Shown: positions 1 to 7,277, counted from the stretch's first letter. The stretch is DNA of 10,772 nt from Cytidiella melzeri (GCA_022592445.1 JABYQR010000714.1:1-10772); one strand, 5' to 3'. A program made the numbers and translations. The notes: generated by a model from the letters alone, not told the origin.

Positions 1-356
1 TTTATTGTTCTTTCTTCACGCGGACACATCTGTATCACAGATCTTCCTTTTTGGGTCGCCTGAGGGCTCTGTCTTATATACCTTCACCCTCGCTCCTGAC
101 ACTCCATCGTGCTCTTTCTCTTTCGCACCTGGAGTGAGTATTCTTCGTTGTCTCTCACATATGCAATATGCTCACAGCCTGTACCTGTAGTTAACTCGCT
201 CTGCTCGTGTGTCTTAGGTACAGTCATTATGCTAATTGTGCTCTTTCTCTTTTGCACCTGGATTAACTCGCTCTGCTCGTGTGTCTTAGGTTCTTACAAC
301 GGCAAGTGGGATTACGACTGCGCATCACATCCCTGCCTCTAGACGTGTTGAATACA
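1..356. repeat. Non-coding repeat-bearing left edge, possible LTR 3' part
   Basis: No convincing gene. Two short sequences occur twice: a 29-bp unit at 191-219 and 263-291 (identical, 72 bp apart) and a 25-bp unit at 109-133 and 238-262 (one C/T difference, 129 bp apart). A TATA-like stretch (TATATA) lies near 75-80, followed by pyrimidine-rich sequence. The block ends with TGTTGAATACA at 346-356, which could be an LTR end because LTRs commonly finish in CA. A partner start beginning TG would lie outside the window. This is inference only; an untranslated or promoter region of a host gene is an equal alternative. Confidence 0.3.
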
Positions 357-880
357 TTCGGCCGTCTTTACCTTTCCGCGCTCCAAAAATCTGTGTGAAT
401 ATTGATTTTTTGGGCAGAGTTCCGACCGACCTAGAATTGTAAAAACAAATAGATTTCCCACGGGTGTCGGGTGATGGCAAACATAACGTGGCAAACAACT
501 TTCAAGAACTTTTTGGTAGCACGTGCACGCAACGAGGCAGGCCGCCGGAAATTCTACCCGCCCTTTCCTTTTCTGGATTTTCTCATGCCCTTTTTCACAC
601 CCCGCCAAATCCGTAGAAGGCATCTTTTCCACTTAGTTTTCTGAGCCCTGAAAGGTAAATTTCCTTTCATTTTTCTTTTTGATTTAACTACTACTTAAAA
701 AAGCAGAAATTCCTGCCCCGGAAAAGGCACAGAATTTGTATAGCATTATTTTGTAATTTCAAACATTAAGAAAGAATTCTGAGCCCAAAATTACCTATGG
801 ATTATCTGCTGATAGTTAACATTTAAGTGGGTAATCATGCAAATTTCAAGGCGTGTGAAATCCGCATTTGCCCCTAGTGC
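357..880. other. AT-rich intergenic stretch without gene
   Basis: Contains A/T-rich runs and no reading frame that resembles a protein. The 97-codon minus-strand frame at 339-632 is low-complexity-free but shows no motif. The decamer TTCTGAGCCC occurs near 640 and near 777. If the LINE insertion at 893-3022 is removed, this stretch is directly joined to the eIF4G fragment. It does not contain the eIF4G N-terminal region, so the fragment is truncated here or begins here. Confidence 0.5.
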
Positions 881-892
881 TAGGTAATGTGG
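881..892. repeat. LINE target-site duplication, left copy
   Basis: TAGGTAATGTGG directly abuts the poly(T) run (the A tail on the minus strand). It is identical to 3023-3034. The following TT may belong to either the tail or the duplication, which would make 14 bp. Confidence 0.9.
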
Positions 893-909
893 TTTTTTTT
901 TTTTTTTTT
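893..909 (-). other. Poly(A) tail of the LINE unit
   Basis: Seventeen consecutive T on the plus strand, read as an A tail on the minus strand. It lies directly between the element's 3' tail (ending in CTGATC) and the target-site duplication. Its position at the exact junction shows that it is the priming end of the insertion and not a random homopolymer. Confidence 0.85.
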
Positions 910-1062
910 GATCAGATATATTCAGCGCGGCGTGGCCAGAGCGCGTACAACTTATACAAGTTTGTAAAAATGTGTGACACCTAGTAGGCGTAGCTGCGGA
1001 GACTCTACGAGTAGATGTACGTTGGGTGGTACCGGCGGGATAGTGTTGCAGGGAACGGGAGA

Positions 1063-2997
1063 CTAAGTACCTTTGGCCTTGCCTTTGCACCTGTTGGCAG
1101 GCGCGGCTTTAGGGTTACGGGGTTGGTGGTCGCAAATCCAGCTGGAGTCGCGGCGGTGAAGATAGAAGGGGCATGAAACCGAGTCAGCACGGTGTGCTGA
1201 AGTACAGTTGAAGCAATACTCGGTAGTACCGTGTAGTGTATCTGAATGATGGCGCTCATCGTGCGAACCCGCACACTTGGCACAGCGAAGGATGGACGAA
1301 CGACAAAGGCCAGCAGGGTGGCCCCACCGTTGACAGATGGTGCAGCGAGGTACCAGCGGGCGCGTATCAGAGACTTCGACTGGCTTCTGAAAGCCTGTTC
1401 CAATGGAGACTGGCGCCGAGAGGAGGCGTTCGAGTGCAGTACGCTTTGCGTCGTCAATAAAGTCAATGTATAAAACACCAAAGGTAGGAGAATTTTTTGG
1501 AGCAAAAAGACGGGGAGGACCAGCCAGTTGAACGGATGCCCATGTGTTATTGGCTTGGAGCTGGGAAAGGAGATCGGCAGCGGAAGTGGCAGTACCATCT
1601 GCACGAAAGAGAGGAATGCGCCGAAAGAAAACACTACTCTTGATCTGGTAGCGTTGGACCATGAGTGGCATTGGAGCAGATGCTACAGCAGTGAAGAACA
1701 ACGAGGCAGCTTCGTCAATATCATGTGTGGGCGGGGATGAGAACAAGAGTCGGTATCCAACTGAATGAATCCAGCGGACCACTTGAAGAGTGGAAAAATT
1801 ACAGGTAGGGTACTTCTGCCTGCAGAACCTGAGGAAGTCCTGAAAGACCTCTGGGTCAGGAGGCAGCTGGGAGAGAGGGACCGATGCTGCATTGGGAAAG
1901 GGGATCGTGATTGAGTTGAGAGCGCGCTTATTGACCCGGGCACGCTTCTTCTTGGACCTTCGTGTGTGGGAACGCAGGGCACGTGAAGCAAGTTGGATGG
2001 CTTCAGCAGGAAAGACCAATGGACAGGCCTTGGCAATAGCCTCTGCAGTCTGAGTAATCTTGCGGAGGGGGGAAGGAAAGGATGCCACTGCAGCAGTGGC
2101 AGCAGATTTAGCAGCGGTGGTAGATGAGGCACCAGCAGCAGGAATAGGAGGTGTCATAGGCAGCGTAGCCTGGAGGGGGTGGTGGGGTTCCAGGGGCTTC
2201 CAGGCCTGGAAAAATTCTGAAAGTGCTTCGTGAGCAGGGCGCCACAATGCAGAACTTTGAGTGGAAGAGGGCATGGATGACGCAGCACTGAAGGCAGCCC
2301 CATGTGTGGACAGGATGGCAGCTGCAGCTCGGAGAGACTGAGCGAGCATGCTGATTGATTCTGAGAGTGGAGTTGGGCCCTCTGCTGTCACGGCAGGAGG
2401 AGAGAATGGTACAGCTGAGAGAGAGGGGACAGCTGGTGGGGATAGCGCAGACTCGAGAGATGAATCTGGCAGCATGAGAGGTGGCTCAGATACAAGGCCA
2501 AGCACCGGGGAAGTGACCCTTTCTATCTCCATCTGAGGAGGAGGCGGAGGAGGGCGAGGCGGAGGAGAATCCTGGATTGCCTCCAGGATTCGGTCGATTG
2601 AGGCTGCCTCAGAGGCAGCGGCCGCCCGTTGTTGTGCACGTTTGCGCTTCTTGAGATTCTTCGTGCTCTTGCCTTGAGCAGCAGGCTCAGGGGAAGGAGC
2701 AGTGGGGATGGAAGGTGGCATTGGCAGGATGCCATCTGGAATCGGGATGTCGTGAAGGTCACAATAAAAGGCAACCACGGACCGCGCATAATTTTCCGAG
2801 CCTGGTGACTCTGGGACTGAGTGGAAGCACTTGAGTGTCCAGTCGATGAAGGATGGAGGCCTGGGATCCTGAAGACCCCAGCTATCGTAGAAGATGTTGT
2901 AGACATTGACAAACTGCGCAAGCTTGTCAGAAAACTGATGAGGGTTGGAGAGGAGGGTTTTTGGGTCGACCGATCCACGAGCGTCTGAGTAGCACAT
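1063..2997 (-). CDS. LINE ORF1 (gag-like, triple zinc-knuckle protein)
   Basis: A 644-aa protein typical of ORF1p from jockey/Tad-type LINEs, which binds element RNA and forms the ribonucleoprotein particle. Residues 1-90 are a possibly folded N-terminal part. Residues 110-124 are strongly basic (KSTKNLKKRKR), a candidate nuclear signal. Residues 145-310 are low-complexity and rich in Pro, Ala and Ser, with a run of prolines at 145-154. A second basic patch (RRSKKKRARVNKR) lies near 345-360. Residues about 370-540 form the conserved gag-like region. Three C-terminal zinc knuckles fit the classical LINE series: CX2CX4HX4C at 552-565 (CTICQRWGHPAGLC), CX2CX3HX4H at 572-584, and CX2CX3HX6C at 595-609. 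The ATG sits in the context ACCACCATG, 25 nt from the element's 5' end, so the start is well supported. The ORF has no frame damage. No ORF2 follows. Overlapping frames on both strands are shadows. Confidence 0.88.
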   Translation of the reverse strand: MCYSDARGSVDPKTLLSNPHQFSDKLAQFVNVYNIFYDSWGLQDPRPPSFIDWTLKCFHSVPESPGSENYARSVVAFYCDLHDIPIPDGILPMPPSIPTAPSPEPAAQGKSTKNLKKRKRAQQRAAAASEAASIDRILEAIQDSPPPRPPPPPPQMEIERVTSPVLGLVSEPPLMLPDSSLESALSPPAVPSLSAVPFSPPAVTAEGPTPLSESISMLAQSLRAAAAILSTHGAAFSAASSMPSSTQSSALWRPAHEALSEFFQAWKPLEPHHPLQATLPMTPPIPAAGASSTTAAKSAATAAVASFPSPLRKITQTAEAIAKACPLVFPAEAIQLASRALRSHTRRSKKKRARVNKRALNSITIPFPNAASVPLSQLPPDPEVFQDFLRFCRQKYPTCNFSTLQVVRWIHSVGYRLLFSSPPTHDIDEAASLFFTAVASAPMPLMVQRYQIKSSVFFRRIPLFRADGTATSAADLLSQLQANNTWASVQLAGPPRLFAPKNSPTFGVLYIDFIDDAKRTALERLLSAPVSIGTGFQKPVEVSDTRPLVPRCTICQRWGHPAGLCRSSILRCAKCAGSHDERHHSDTLHGTTEYCFNCTSAHRADSVSCPFYLHRRDSSWICDHQPRNPKAAPANRCKGKAKGT

Positions 2998-3022
2998 GGT
3001 GGTTCGAGGTCAAGAAACGATG

Positions 3023-3034
3023 TAGGTAATGTGG
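3023..3034. repeat. LINE target-site duplication, right copy
   Basis: An identical copy of 881-892, followed by TTGCAG. It marks the 5' end of the minus-strand LINE unit at 3022. In the undisturbed target the plus strand read TAGGTAATGTGGTT; a nick after the TT would let the element's A tail anneal there and prime reverse transcription. Confidence 0.9.
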
Positions 3035-3203
3035 TTGCAGGAGCGGTAAATTCTCTTCGCCCGAAAGGCCCGATAGCGGCTGCCCTTCCCTCTGCCCTTG
3101 CCTTTGCTCGCATCATTGACGATATCAACCGCATTGACTATCCGGAGGGTATCAACAGCCCCAAGATTGAACTCAACACGAATGCCAAGGATGGAAAGTT
3201 CAG

Positions 3204-3260
3204 GTAAACATGTCTGCTGTCTTTTGGCTCTCATGACTGATCCTGATTCTCGTACGACAG
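3204..3260 (+). other. Relict intron in the eIF4G fragment
   Basis: 57 bp, GTAAAC donor and ACGACAG acceptor, with a branch-like TGACTGAT about 25-30 nt before the acceptor. Splicing turns KFR into KFRYDCDFLLQFM, the conserved eIF4G string. Its presence shows that the fragment derives from genomic DNA. Confidence 0.75.
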
Positions 3261-3292
3261 ATACGATTGTGACTTCCTTCTCCAGTTCATGT

Positions 3293-3297
3293 CAATG
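3293..3297. repeat. LTR element target-site duplication, left
   Basis: CAATG precedes the 5' LTR and is identical to 4813-4817. Five base pairs is the usual length for Copia-type integrase. Removing the element plus one copy restores the eIF4G reading frame. Confidence 0.93.
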
Positions 3298-3525
3298 TGT
3301 TGTTATTTTAGGTTTTCCGCATCATTTCTATTTGTTTCCGCTTGTTCCCGCCGCCCGCCTTTCGTCATTCCGCGCGGATTACCTGTCTCAACATTCCCAT
3401 TTCGACCTATCCGCTCTCTCAAAATAATATAAAAACTCTGTATTTTTGTAGCTATCTAATAACATTGTGTTCTTTCCTTTCGAGCCCCCTCCCGTGCGCG
3501 CATCAAAACCCTGCGAAAAACAACA
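3298..3525 (+). repeat. 5' LTR of the gag-only element
   Basis: 228 bp, TGTTGTTATTTTAGG... to ...GAAAAACAACA, with 5-bp inverted ends. A TATA box (ATATAAAAA) lies near 3427-3435, followed by a plausible transcript start about 30 bp downstream. It differs from the 3' LTR at four positions (three transitions and one transversion), without indels. Confidence 0.95.
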
Positions 3526-3538
3526 GGTTATGAGCCCC
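3526..3538 (+). other. Primer binding site, initiator-tRNA anticodon-loop type
   Basis: GGTTATGAGCCCC begins at the first base after the 5' LTR. Its complement, GGGCTCATAACC, matches the anticodon stem-loop of initiator tRNA-Met. This is the internal (half-tRNA) priming known for Copia-group elements, in place of the tRNA 3' end. The match is recalled and not searched. Confidence 0.7.
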
Positions 3539-3687
3539 GCGCTCTAGGCGCACACCCTCTCGATTTTCATCTCGCGGCGACACTAGCTCGGCATTGCGCC
3601 CTTAGGCCGAATCTCTCTTATTCTGGGCGACATTACGTCAGCATTACGCTCTTAGGCCACCGTATCGATATCAAATTTTAATTCATT
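3538..3687 (+). repeat. gag leader with 50-bp imperfect tandem repeat
   Basis: The untranslated leader between the primer site and the gag ATG carries two clear related units at 3576-3610 and 3626-3660, exactly 50 bp apart (shared core: GGCGACA... then GCATT.CGC.CTTAGGCC). A weaker third unit lies upstream at about 3531-3550. The leader position is where packaging signals commonly lie, so a role in RNA recognition is possible but unproven. Confidence 0.6.
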
Positions 3688-4542
3688 ATGGCTGAAGAAG
3701 TTGCCACCCCTGTCCCTACTTCGACATCATCTGCGTATCGGATCACTCCTCTCGCCGGACCGGAAAATTACCTTACGTGGCGAATTCAGCTTAGCGACAT
3801 CCTCCGAGAATTGGACCTTTGGGGACATGTCAGCGGAACTGTGGAGAAGCCGAGGCGAGGAGACACTAGCGAATGGGAAGCCAAAGATCAGAAGGCGCTT
3901 ACCACAATCCGTCTCCGCATCAACAACGATATGATGATGCATGTGATGGCCGCCGAAACTTCGAAGGAGGCTTTTGATGCCTTGGCCAACGTTTTTGCCA
4001 CTCAGGGCAGTGTTGCCCACGTCGTTATCCGACGCAAACTATTTGGTTACCGCATCGACGAGACAGAGGATCTCACAGTCAAGATCCGAGACATTAAGCG
4101 TCTCTGGATTGAATATAATATGGTTCGGGGAACTGCTACCGCATTGGGCGATAACGATCTCGCGATGTGCATTCTTTCGGCGTTACCGGAATCTTGGGAC
4201 GCATTTGTTTCCGTCACCGCCGCTGATGGCGATCTTACTTCTGCCAGCCTTATTGGTCGTATCGTGCAGGAGGAATCTCGGCGCAAGTCCCGCGGCACTG
4301 CCCATGGCGAGGCTTTTGCAGCCACTCGCGTTGTGCCGAAGAAACGGCGTTTTCGCACTGGAGTCACTTGTCACAAGTGTGGCAAGGAGGGTCACATCAG
4401 ACCCGAATGTGAGGAACAGGACAAGCCCGCCGCTCAGTCTAATTTGGCGACTCCGCCGGCAGCTTATTCAATGGTCGCTACGGACTCCCTCACTGCTATC
4501 GGTTCGCACGCTCACACCGACGCGCCGGAGTATAGCTTCTAG
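3688..4542 (+). CDS. Copia-type gag polyprotein (no pol)
   Basis: A 284-aa gag protein of the UBN2/gag-polypeptide family, which forms the virus-like particle and binds the element RNA. Residues 21-50 have the usual N-terminal signature: ITPLAGPENYLTWRIQL followed by ELDLWGHVSG. The helical core runs to about residue 200 and includes EAFDALANVF and ILSALPESWDAFV, ending near LIGRIVQEESRRK. A basic stretch (KKRRFR) leads into one zinc knuckle, CHKCGKEGHIRPEC (CX2CX4HX4C) at 228-241. The C-terminus (…DAPEYSF) ends where complete Copia elements normally continue into protease, and a stop follows with only 42 bp to the 3' LTR. The start is a clear ATG after the leader. The ORF is intact, which suggests selection on gag or recent insertion. 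Frames on other strands here are shadows. Confidence 0.9.
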   Translation: MAEEVATPVPTSTSSAYRITPLAGPENYLTWRIQLSDILRELDLWGHVSGTVEKPRRGDTSEWEAKDQKALTTIRLRINNDMMMHVMAAETSKEAFDALANVFATQGSVAHVVIRRKLFGYRIDETEDLTVKIRDIKRLWIEYNMVRGTATALGDNDLAMCILSALPESWDAFVSVTAADGDLTSASLIGRIVQEESRRKSRGTAHGEAFAATRVVPKKRRFRTGVTCHKCGKEGHIRPECEEQDKPAAQSNLATPPAAYSMVATDSLTAIGSHAHTDAPEYSF

Positions 4543-4575
4543 GCAACTCGCGTTTGTTCTCACGCTCTACTCGTT

Positions 4576-4584
4576 GAGGGGGAG
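4576..4584 (+). other. Polypurine tract
   Basis: GAGGGGGAG ends at the base before the 3' LTR. This is the expected position for the plus-strand primer of reverse transcription. Confidence 0.85.
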
Positions 4585-4812
4585 TGTTGTTATTTTAGGT
4601 TTTCCGCATCATTTCTATTTGTTTCCGCTTGTTCCCGCCGCCCGCCTTTCGTCATTCCGCGCGGATTACCTGTCTCGACATTCCCGTTTCGACCTATCCG
4701 CTCTCTCAAAATCATATAAAAACTCTGTATTTTCGTAGCTATCTAATAACATTGTGTTCTTTCCTTTCGAGCCCCCTCCCGTGCGCGCATCAAAACCCTG
4801 CGAAAAACAACA
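4585..4812 (+). repeat. 3' LTR of the gag-only element
   Basis: 228 bp, collinear with 3298-3525 apart from four substitutions. It is directly preceded by the polypurine tract and directly followed by the CAATG duplication. It carries the same TATA box near 4714-4722. Confidence 0.95.
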
Positions 4813-4817
4813 CAATG
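4813..4817. repeat. LTR element target-site duplication, right
   Basis: CAATG follows the 3' LTR directly and pairs with 3293-3297. Confidence 0.93.
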
Positions 4818-5134
4818 TGTAAGGAGAAGCCTGACTCTCTCCCGCCTTTGGATGCCATCGGCCTTGAACCTCCCGACCAGAGCTACCCAATGTCTCGTGG
4901 CGGCTCAGGAAGGCGTCAGTCATCAGCTACCATAGGGCCTCCTTCTTAAGCATCGCACGGCGTTGGTATCTCTGTGGGCGGAAAACCCTCAGGCAGCTTC
5001 ACCATATGCCAGTTCTCGACACCCATGGCCAGTGCCAAAATGTCGAGTGATGAGCGGCCACACAACTTTACCGCTCGTAGTCGGGTGGGGTTTTCTGTTC
5101 ATTGCCGCCGCCCTCGCCCCTGCCTTTTCGCCTC

Positions 5135-5150
5135 GCTGTCCATATAAGAC
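5135..5150 (+). promoter_or_regulatory. TATA-like box upstream of the hypothetical gene
   Basis: CCATATAAG lies about 25-30 bp before the ATG at 5170 and about 100 bp before those at 5245 and 5266. It sits just past the recognisable end of the eIF4G fragment. If used, the transcript would start near 5170, which would favour a downstream start codon. Inference from motif and position only. Confidence 0.35.
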
Positions 5151-5169
5151 CACTCTGCTCAAATTCGCC

Positions 5170-6911
5170 ATGAAGGCAATATGGAGGCAGCATCTCTCAC
5201 TCGTGTGGTGGCTTAGGACAGCTTGTAATTTCTTGAATCCGGAAATGCAAGTGCGGAATAGTAGTATGGGAGCCCGCCGTAGTCCTGATTCGCAGACTCA
5301 ACTCCTGCTTCCCGGCAATTGGTCGTACGAAGACCTCGCATATGACGAGGAAGCTGCCGCGAAGACCGACGCACACGACTTGGATATTCTGATCACAGTG
5401 GATTCTATCCAGTCGGACGATGACCTCCTACTTCCGATGATGGATACTCTGCGACAACCTCAAATTGTGCGCACCGAGTGCGTCAAATTCGCTCTAGCGA
5501 TCATCAGCCATCGCCTGCAAGACGACATCACTATTCCTTCGTCCGGATTTCTCGACCTAATGCGTCTACCCAAGCAAACGACCTCGATTATCATGCGTTC
5601 AATCGTCGAGATCCTTCGTCACGAGATCAAGACGCAACTCCTTGCGGGCGATTTGAGACAGGTCGAATGGCACGATTGGATGCAAGATTGTCTGTCTCTC
5701 CTATTTGCCAAGACGAACACACCCATCCCTGCGCAAGCCAACTTGCTCTTTTCATCCCTCCTCACCGACCAGTCTCGCCGCACGGATTTTTTCAATGTCA
5801 TCAAGACCCGTGCTTCAGACGTGACTGCAGTTTTTCACATTCACCAAAAACTACAAGAAACGCTCGTTCTGATGAACGGCGAAGATGTCCTATTGGTGTT
5901 GTATCACCTGGTGCAGCAGTACTTCTCCCCAGAGAGCGCTATAACATACGAAGCAGTTCTTGATACACTGAAGAATCCGGCGAAAGTACCTCCCGACTAT
6001 GTGCAACTTTTGGTTGATACCCTTGTCAGCTTCGTGAGAAGGGAGCTTCTGGAGCCGGAATACTCGTCATACACAAAGGAGAAGTTAACTCTCATCATCG
6101 AGTTGTGGCCCAAGACCAGTCTCCGCGACGGAGTCCTCAACCTATTTCACGGCATGCTCATCAACAACAGTCTTTTCCCGGGCCTCGGTAGATACGCAAT
6201 GGGACTCAACAGAGGCGCTTACTCGAGTGGTGTTGAGGAAGAAGCGCAGAAGATATTCATTGATGCGATACTAGCTGCGTCCCGTAGCTCTGGTGAGTTG
6301 TACGGTGACGCAAGAATATCAGGGATTGAGACATTCGATACCTAGAGCTCCGCAGGATTTTCGAAAGCTTCATCTTCGTGATCGAATTCCAATGGGAATG
6401 GCATCCAGAAGTGGACGATAACCTCCACAATAGAGGCATACGACTAGACCCTCTGAAGTCCCGCCATATTCTCCTCCGCTCACTCGGCGCAATGCGAGAG
6501 CAGGACATATCGACTGACAATCACGCGGACCTTATACGTAGTGTATGCGGGGCTGTTGCCAAGGTGCTTCCACATGTGGCGAGTAGGCATATTGAAGGCC
6601 ATTCGGGTTTAGCCAAGGATTGTCTCCAGCTCATCAACTCTCTCGACATCTCGCAACCTGCAAACGACCGGGACACGCTGGCTCACCTCTCTTGGGCGCA
6701 AGGTTTCCCCGAGAGTAGGAGTCTTTTCCCGGACACTCTAATCGCAGGCCTGAAGCTGTTCTTGGCGTCTGACGAGGACACTAGATTCAGTTATCGCCTT
6801 CGTCGACTTGCAATGGCTGAGGTGGTTGAGGAGCACAAGTCGTCCTCCGACTCATCCCCCACAACTCCGGATGCTCTTCCGCCCGGATTCCCTCAGGCCA
6901 TCACTGCGTAA
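5170..6911 (+). CDS. Hypothetical helical protein, two exons
   Basis: I do not recognise the family. Exon 1 runs to 6292. A 53-bp intron at 6293-6345 (GTGAGT...CCTAG) joins it in phase to exon 2 (6346-6911, stop TAA). The join gives SRSSELRRIFESFIFVIEFQWEW, and the unspliced frame would stop at the intron's end. The protein has about 562 residues from this ATG. The open frame extends further upstream, but that part overlaps the eIF4G remnant in another frame and lacks an ATG at its beginning. Alternative starts are 5245 and 5266 (the latter with A at -3 and G at +4). After residue 60 the protein is rich in amphipathic helices with repeating leucines, for example ECVKFALAIISHRLQ, QTTSIIMRSIVEILRHEI and DYVQLLVDTLVSFVRREL. 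An ARM/HEAT-like fold is possible. No catalytic motif, signal peptide or clear membrane segment was seen. The C-terminus is Ser/Pro-rich. It converges on the LRR gene. Confidence 0.65.
6293..6345 (+). other. Spliceosomal intron in the hypothetical gene
   Basis: 53 bp, GTGAGT donor and CCTAG acceptor. Removing it connects frame 1 with the downstream open frame. Other AG sites nearby (ends at 6322 and 6355) leave frames that stop quickly. The length is typical of basidiomycete introns. Confidence 0.7.
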
Positions 6912-7277
6912 TCAATACCTCGATACTCACGGCATCACTTCCCGACTCTACCCATCGCCGGCCGCATGACAAACATGGAAAGCACGTTCGTGGATTTTAT
7001 ATTCAAAATCTGGCATTGCCAAGCTAAATTACCTGACACCGCGTTCAAGCTTTGTTACTCGCCGTATCCTCATCCTGTGAGTTCCGCTTTGTAGTCACAA
7101 TCCATGCATATTACATCACAGCCTTTCCGCTACGTTGTCCGAGACCACTTTGCACATGCACCTTCCCCTCCGCCTCGCGTTTGTACCCACATCATAGCAT
7201 GACACTTTGTCTTCGAATTTGCTTTTGGGACATCTACGTCCTCTTGTCGCCCAACGTACACCTCAATCACTTTGCTG
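6912..7277. other. Intergenic space between convergent genes
   Basis: 366 bp between the stop codons of the plus-strand hypothetical gene and the minus-strand LRR gene. Pyrimidine-rich on the plus strand, with no supported gene. The 77-codon frame at 7052-7285 shows no family features. Both genes' 3' untranslated regions and polyadenylation sites should lie here, but no canonical AATAAA was identified. Confidence 0.5.

Larger units (their letters stand above)
893..3022 (-). mobile_element. ORF1-only LINE-type retrotransposon insertion
   Basis: A complete retrotransposed unit of about 2130 bp lying on the minus strand. It starts at 3022 with a 25-nt 5' leader, has one long ORF (2997-1063), a 3' tail of about 150 nt, and a 17-nt A tail (T run at 893-909 on the plus strand). 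It is flanked by perfect direct duplications, TAGGTAATGTGG at 881-892 and 3023-3034, which extend to 14 bp if the next TT is counted. Variable-length duplications plus an A tail are the mark of target-primed reverse transcription, as in Tad1/jockey-type LINEs. No endonuclease, reverse transcriptase or RNase H ORF is present between the gag stop and the tail. Either the element is an internally deleted LINE, or it is an ORF1-only family mobilised in trans, comparable to half-L1 (HAL1) elements of mammals. The perfect duplications and intact ORF suggest a recent insertion. Confidence 0.88.
3298..4812 (+). mobile_element. Gag-only Copia-type LTR retrotransposon
   Basis: A complete small LTR element of 1515 bp, flanked by the 5-bp duplication CAATG (3293-3297 and 4813-4817). 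In order: 228-bp LTR (3298-3525), primer binding site, leader with 50-bp tandem repeats, a 284-codon gag (3688-4542), polypurine tract (4576-4584) and 228-bp LTR (4585-4812). The LTRs begin TGTTG and end CAACA. The 1059-bp interior has no protease, integrase or reverse transcriptase and no room for one, so mobilisation must have used enzymes in trans. The arrangement resembles the terminal-repeat-with-gag (TR-GAG) class described in plants. The LTRs differ at 4 of 228 positions, so the insertion is fairly young but older than zero divergence. It sits inside an eIF4G exon in the same orientation. Confidence 0.92.
3035..5085 (+). pseudogene. eIF4G: eIF4G gene fragment, broken by LTR element and stop
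   Basis: Translation initiation factor eIF4G is the scaffold of the cap-binding complex. The segment here matches the conserved stretch just upstream of the MIF4G domain. Exon part 3035-3203 reads ...PSALAFARIIDDINRIDYPEG... to NTNAKDGKFR. A GT-AG intron at 3204-3260 (57 bp) is in phase, and 3261-3297 gives YDCDFLLQFMSM. The LTR element (3298-4812) then interrupts it. The frame resumes exactly at 4818 with CKEKPDSLPPLDAIGLEP. A TAA at 4947-4949 breaks the frame, but similarity continues past it (QFSTPMASAKMSSDER) to about 5085. The long N-terminal part, the MIF4G domain and the C-terminus are absent, so this is a gene fragment and not just an interrupted gene. The retained intron shows it was copied as DNA and not from mRNA. 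Recognition is from memory of the family motif. Confidence 0.8.

Noticed and set aside
339..632. 97-codon minus-strand frame
   Set aside because: No motif, AT-rich surroundings and no splice context; it looks like chance.
791..1090. 99-codon minus-strand frame past the LINE gag stop
   Set aside because: It reads through the A tail as lysines and then into the flanking target DNA, so it is not a gene. It also holds no trace of LINE ORF2.
1005..1634. 209-codon minus-strand frame
   Set aside because: Shadow of LINE ORF1 in another frame; the zinc knuckles belong to the 1063-2997 frame.
3974..4738. 254-codon plus-strand frame overlapping gag
   Set aside because: Shadow of the gag frame that continues into the 3' LTR; gag has the family motifs.
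4963..5169. Upstream extension of the hypothetical protein from 4963
   Set aside because: The first codon is TTG and not ATG, and the stretch overlaps the eIF4G remnant in a different frame.
6378..6911. Separate 177-aa gene
   Set aside because: It starts at GTG and joins the upstream frame in phase through a consensus 53-bp intron, so it is better read as exon 2.
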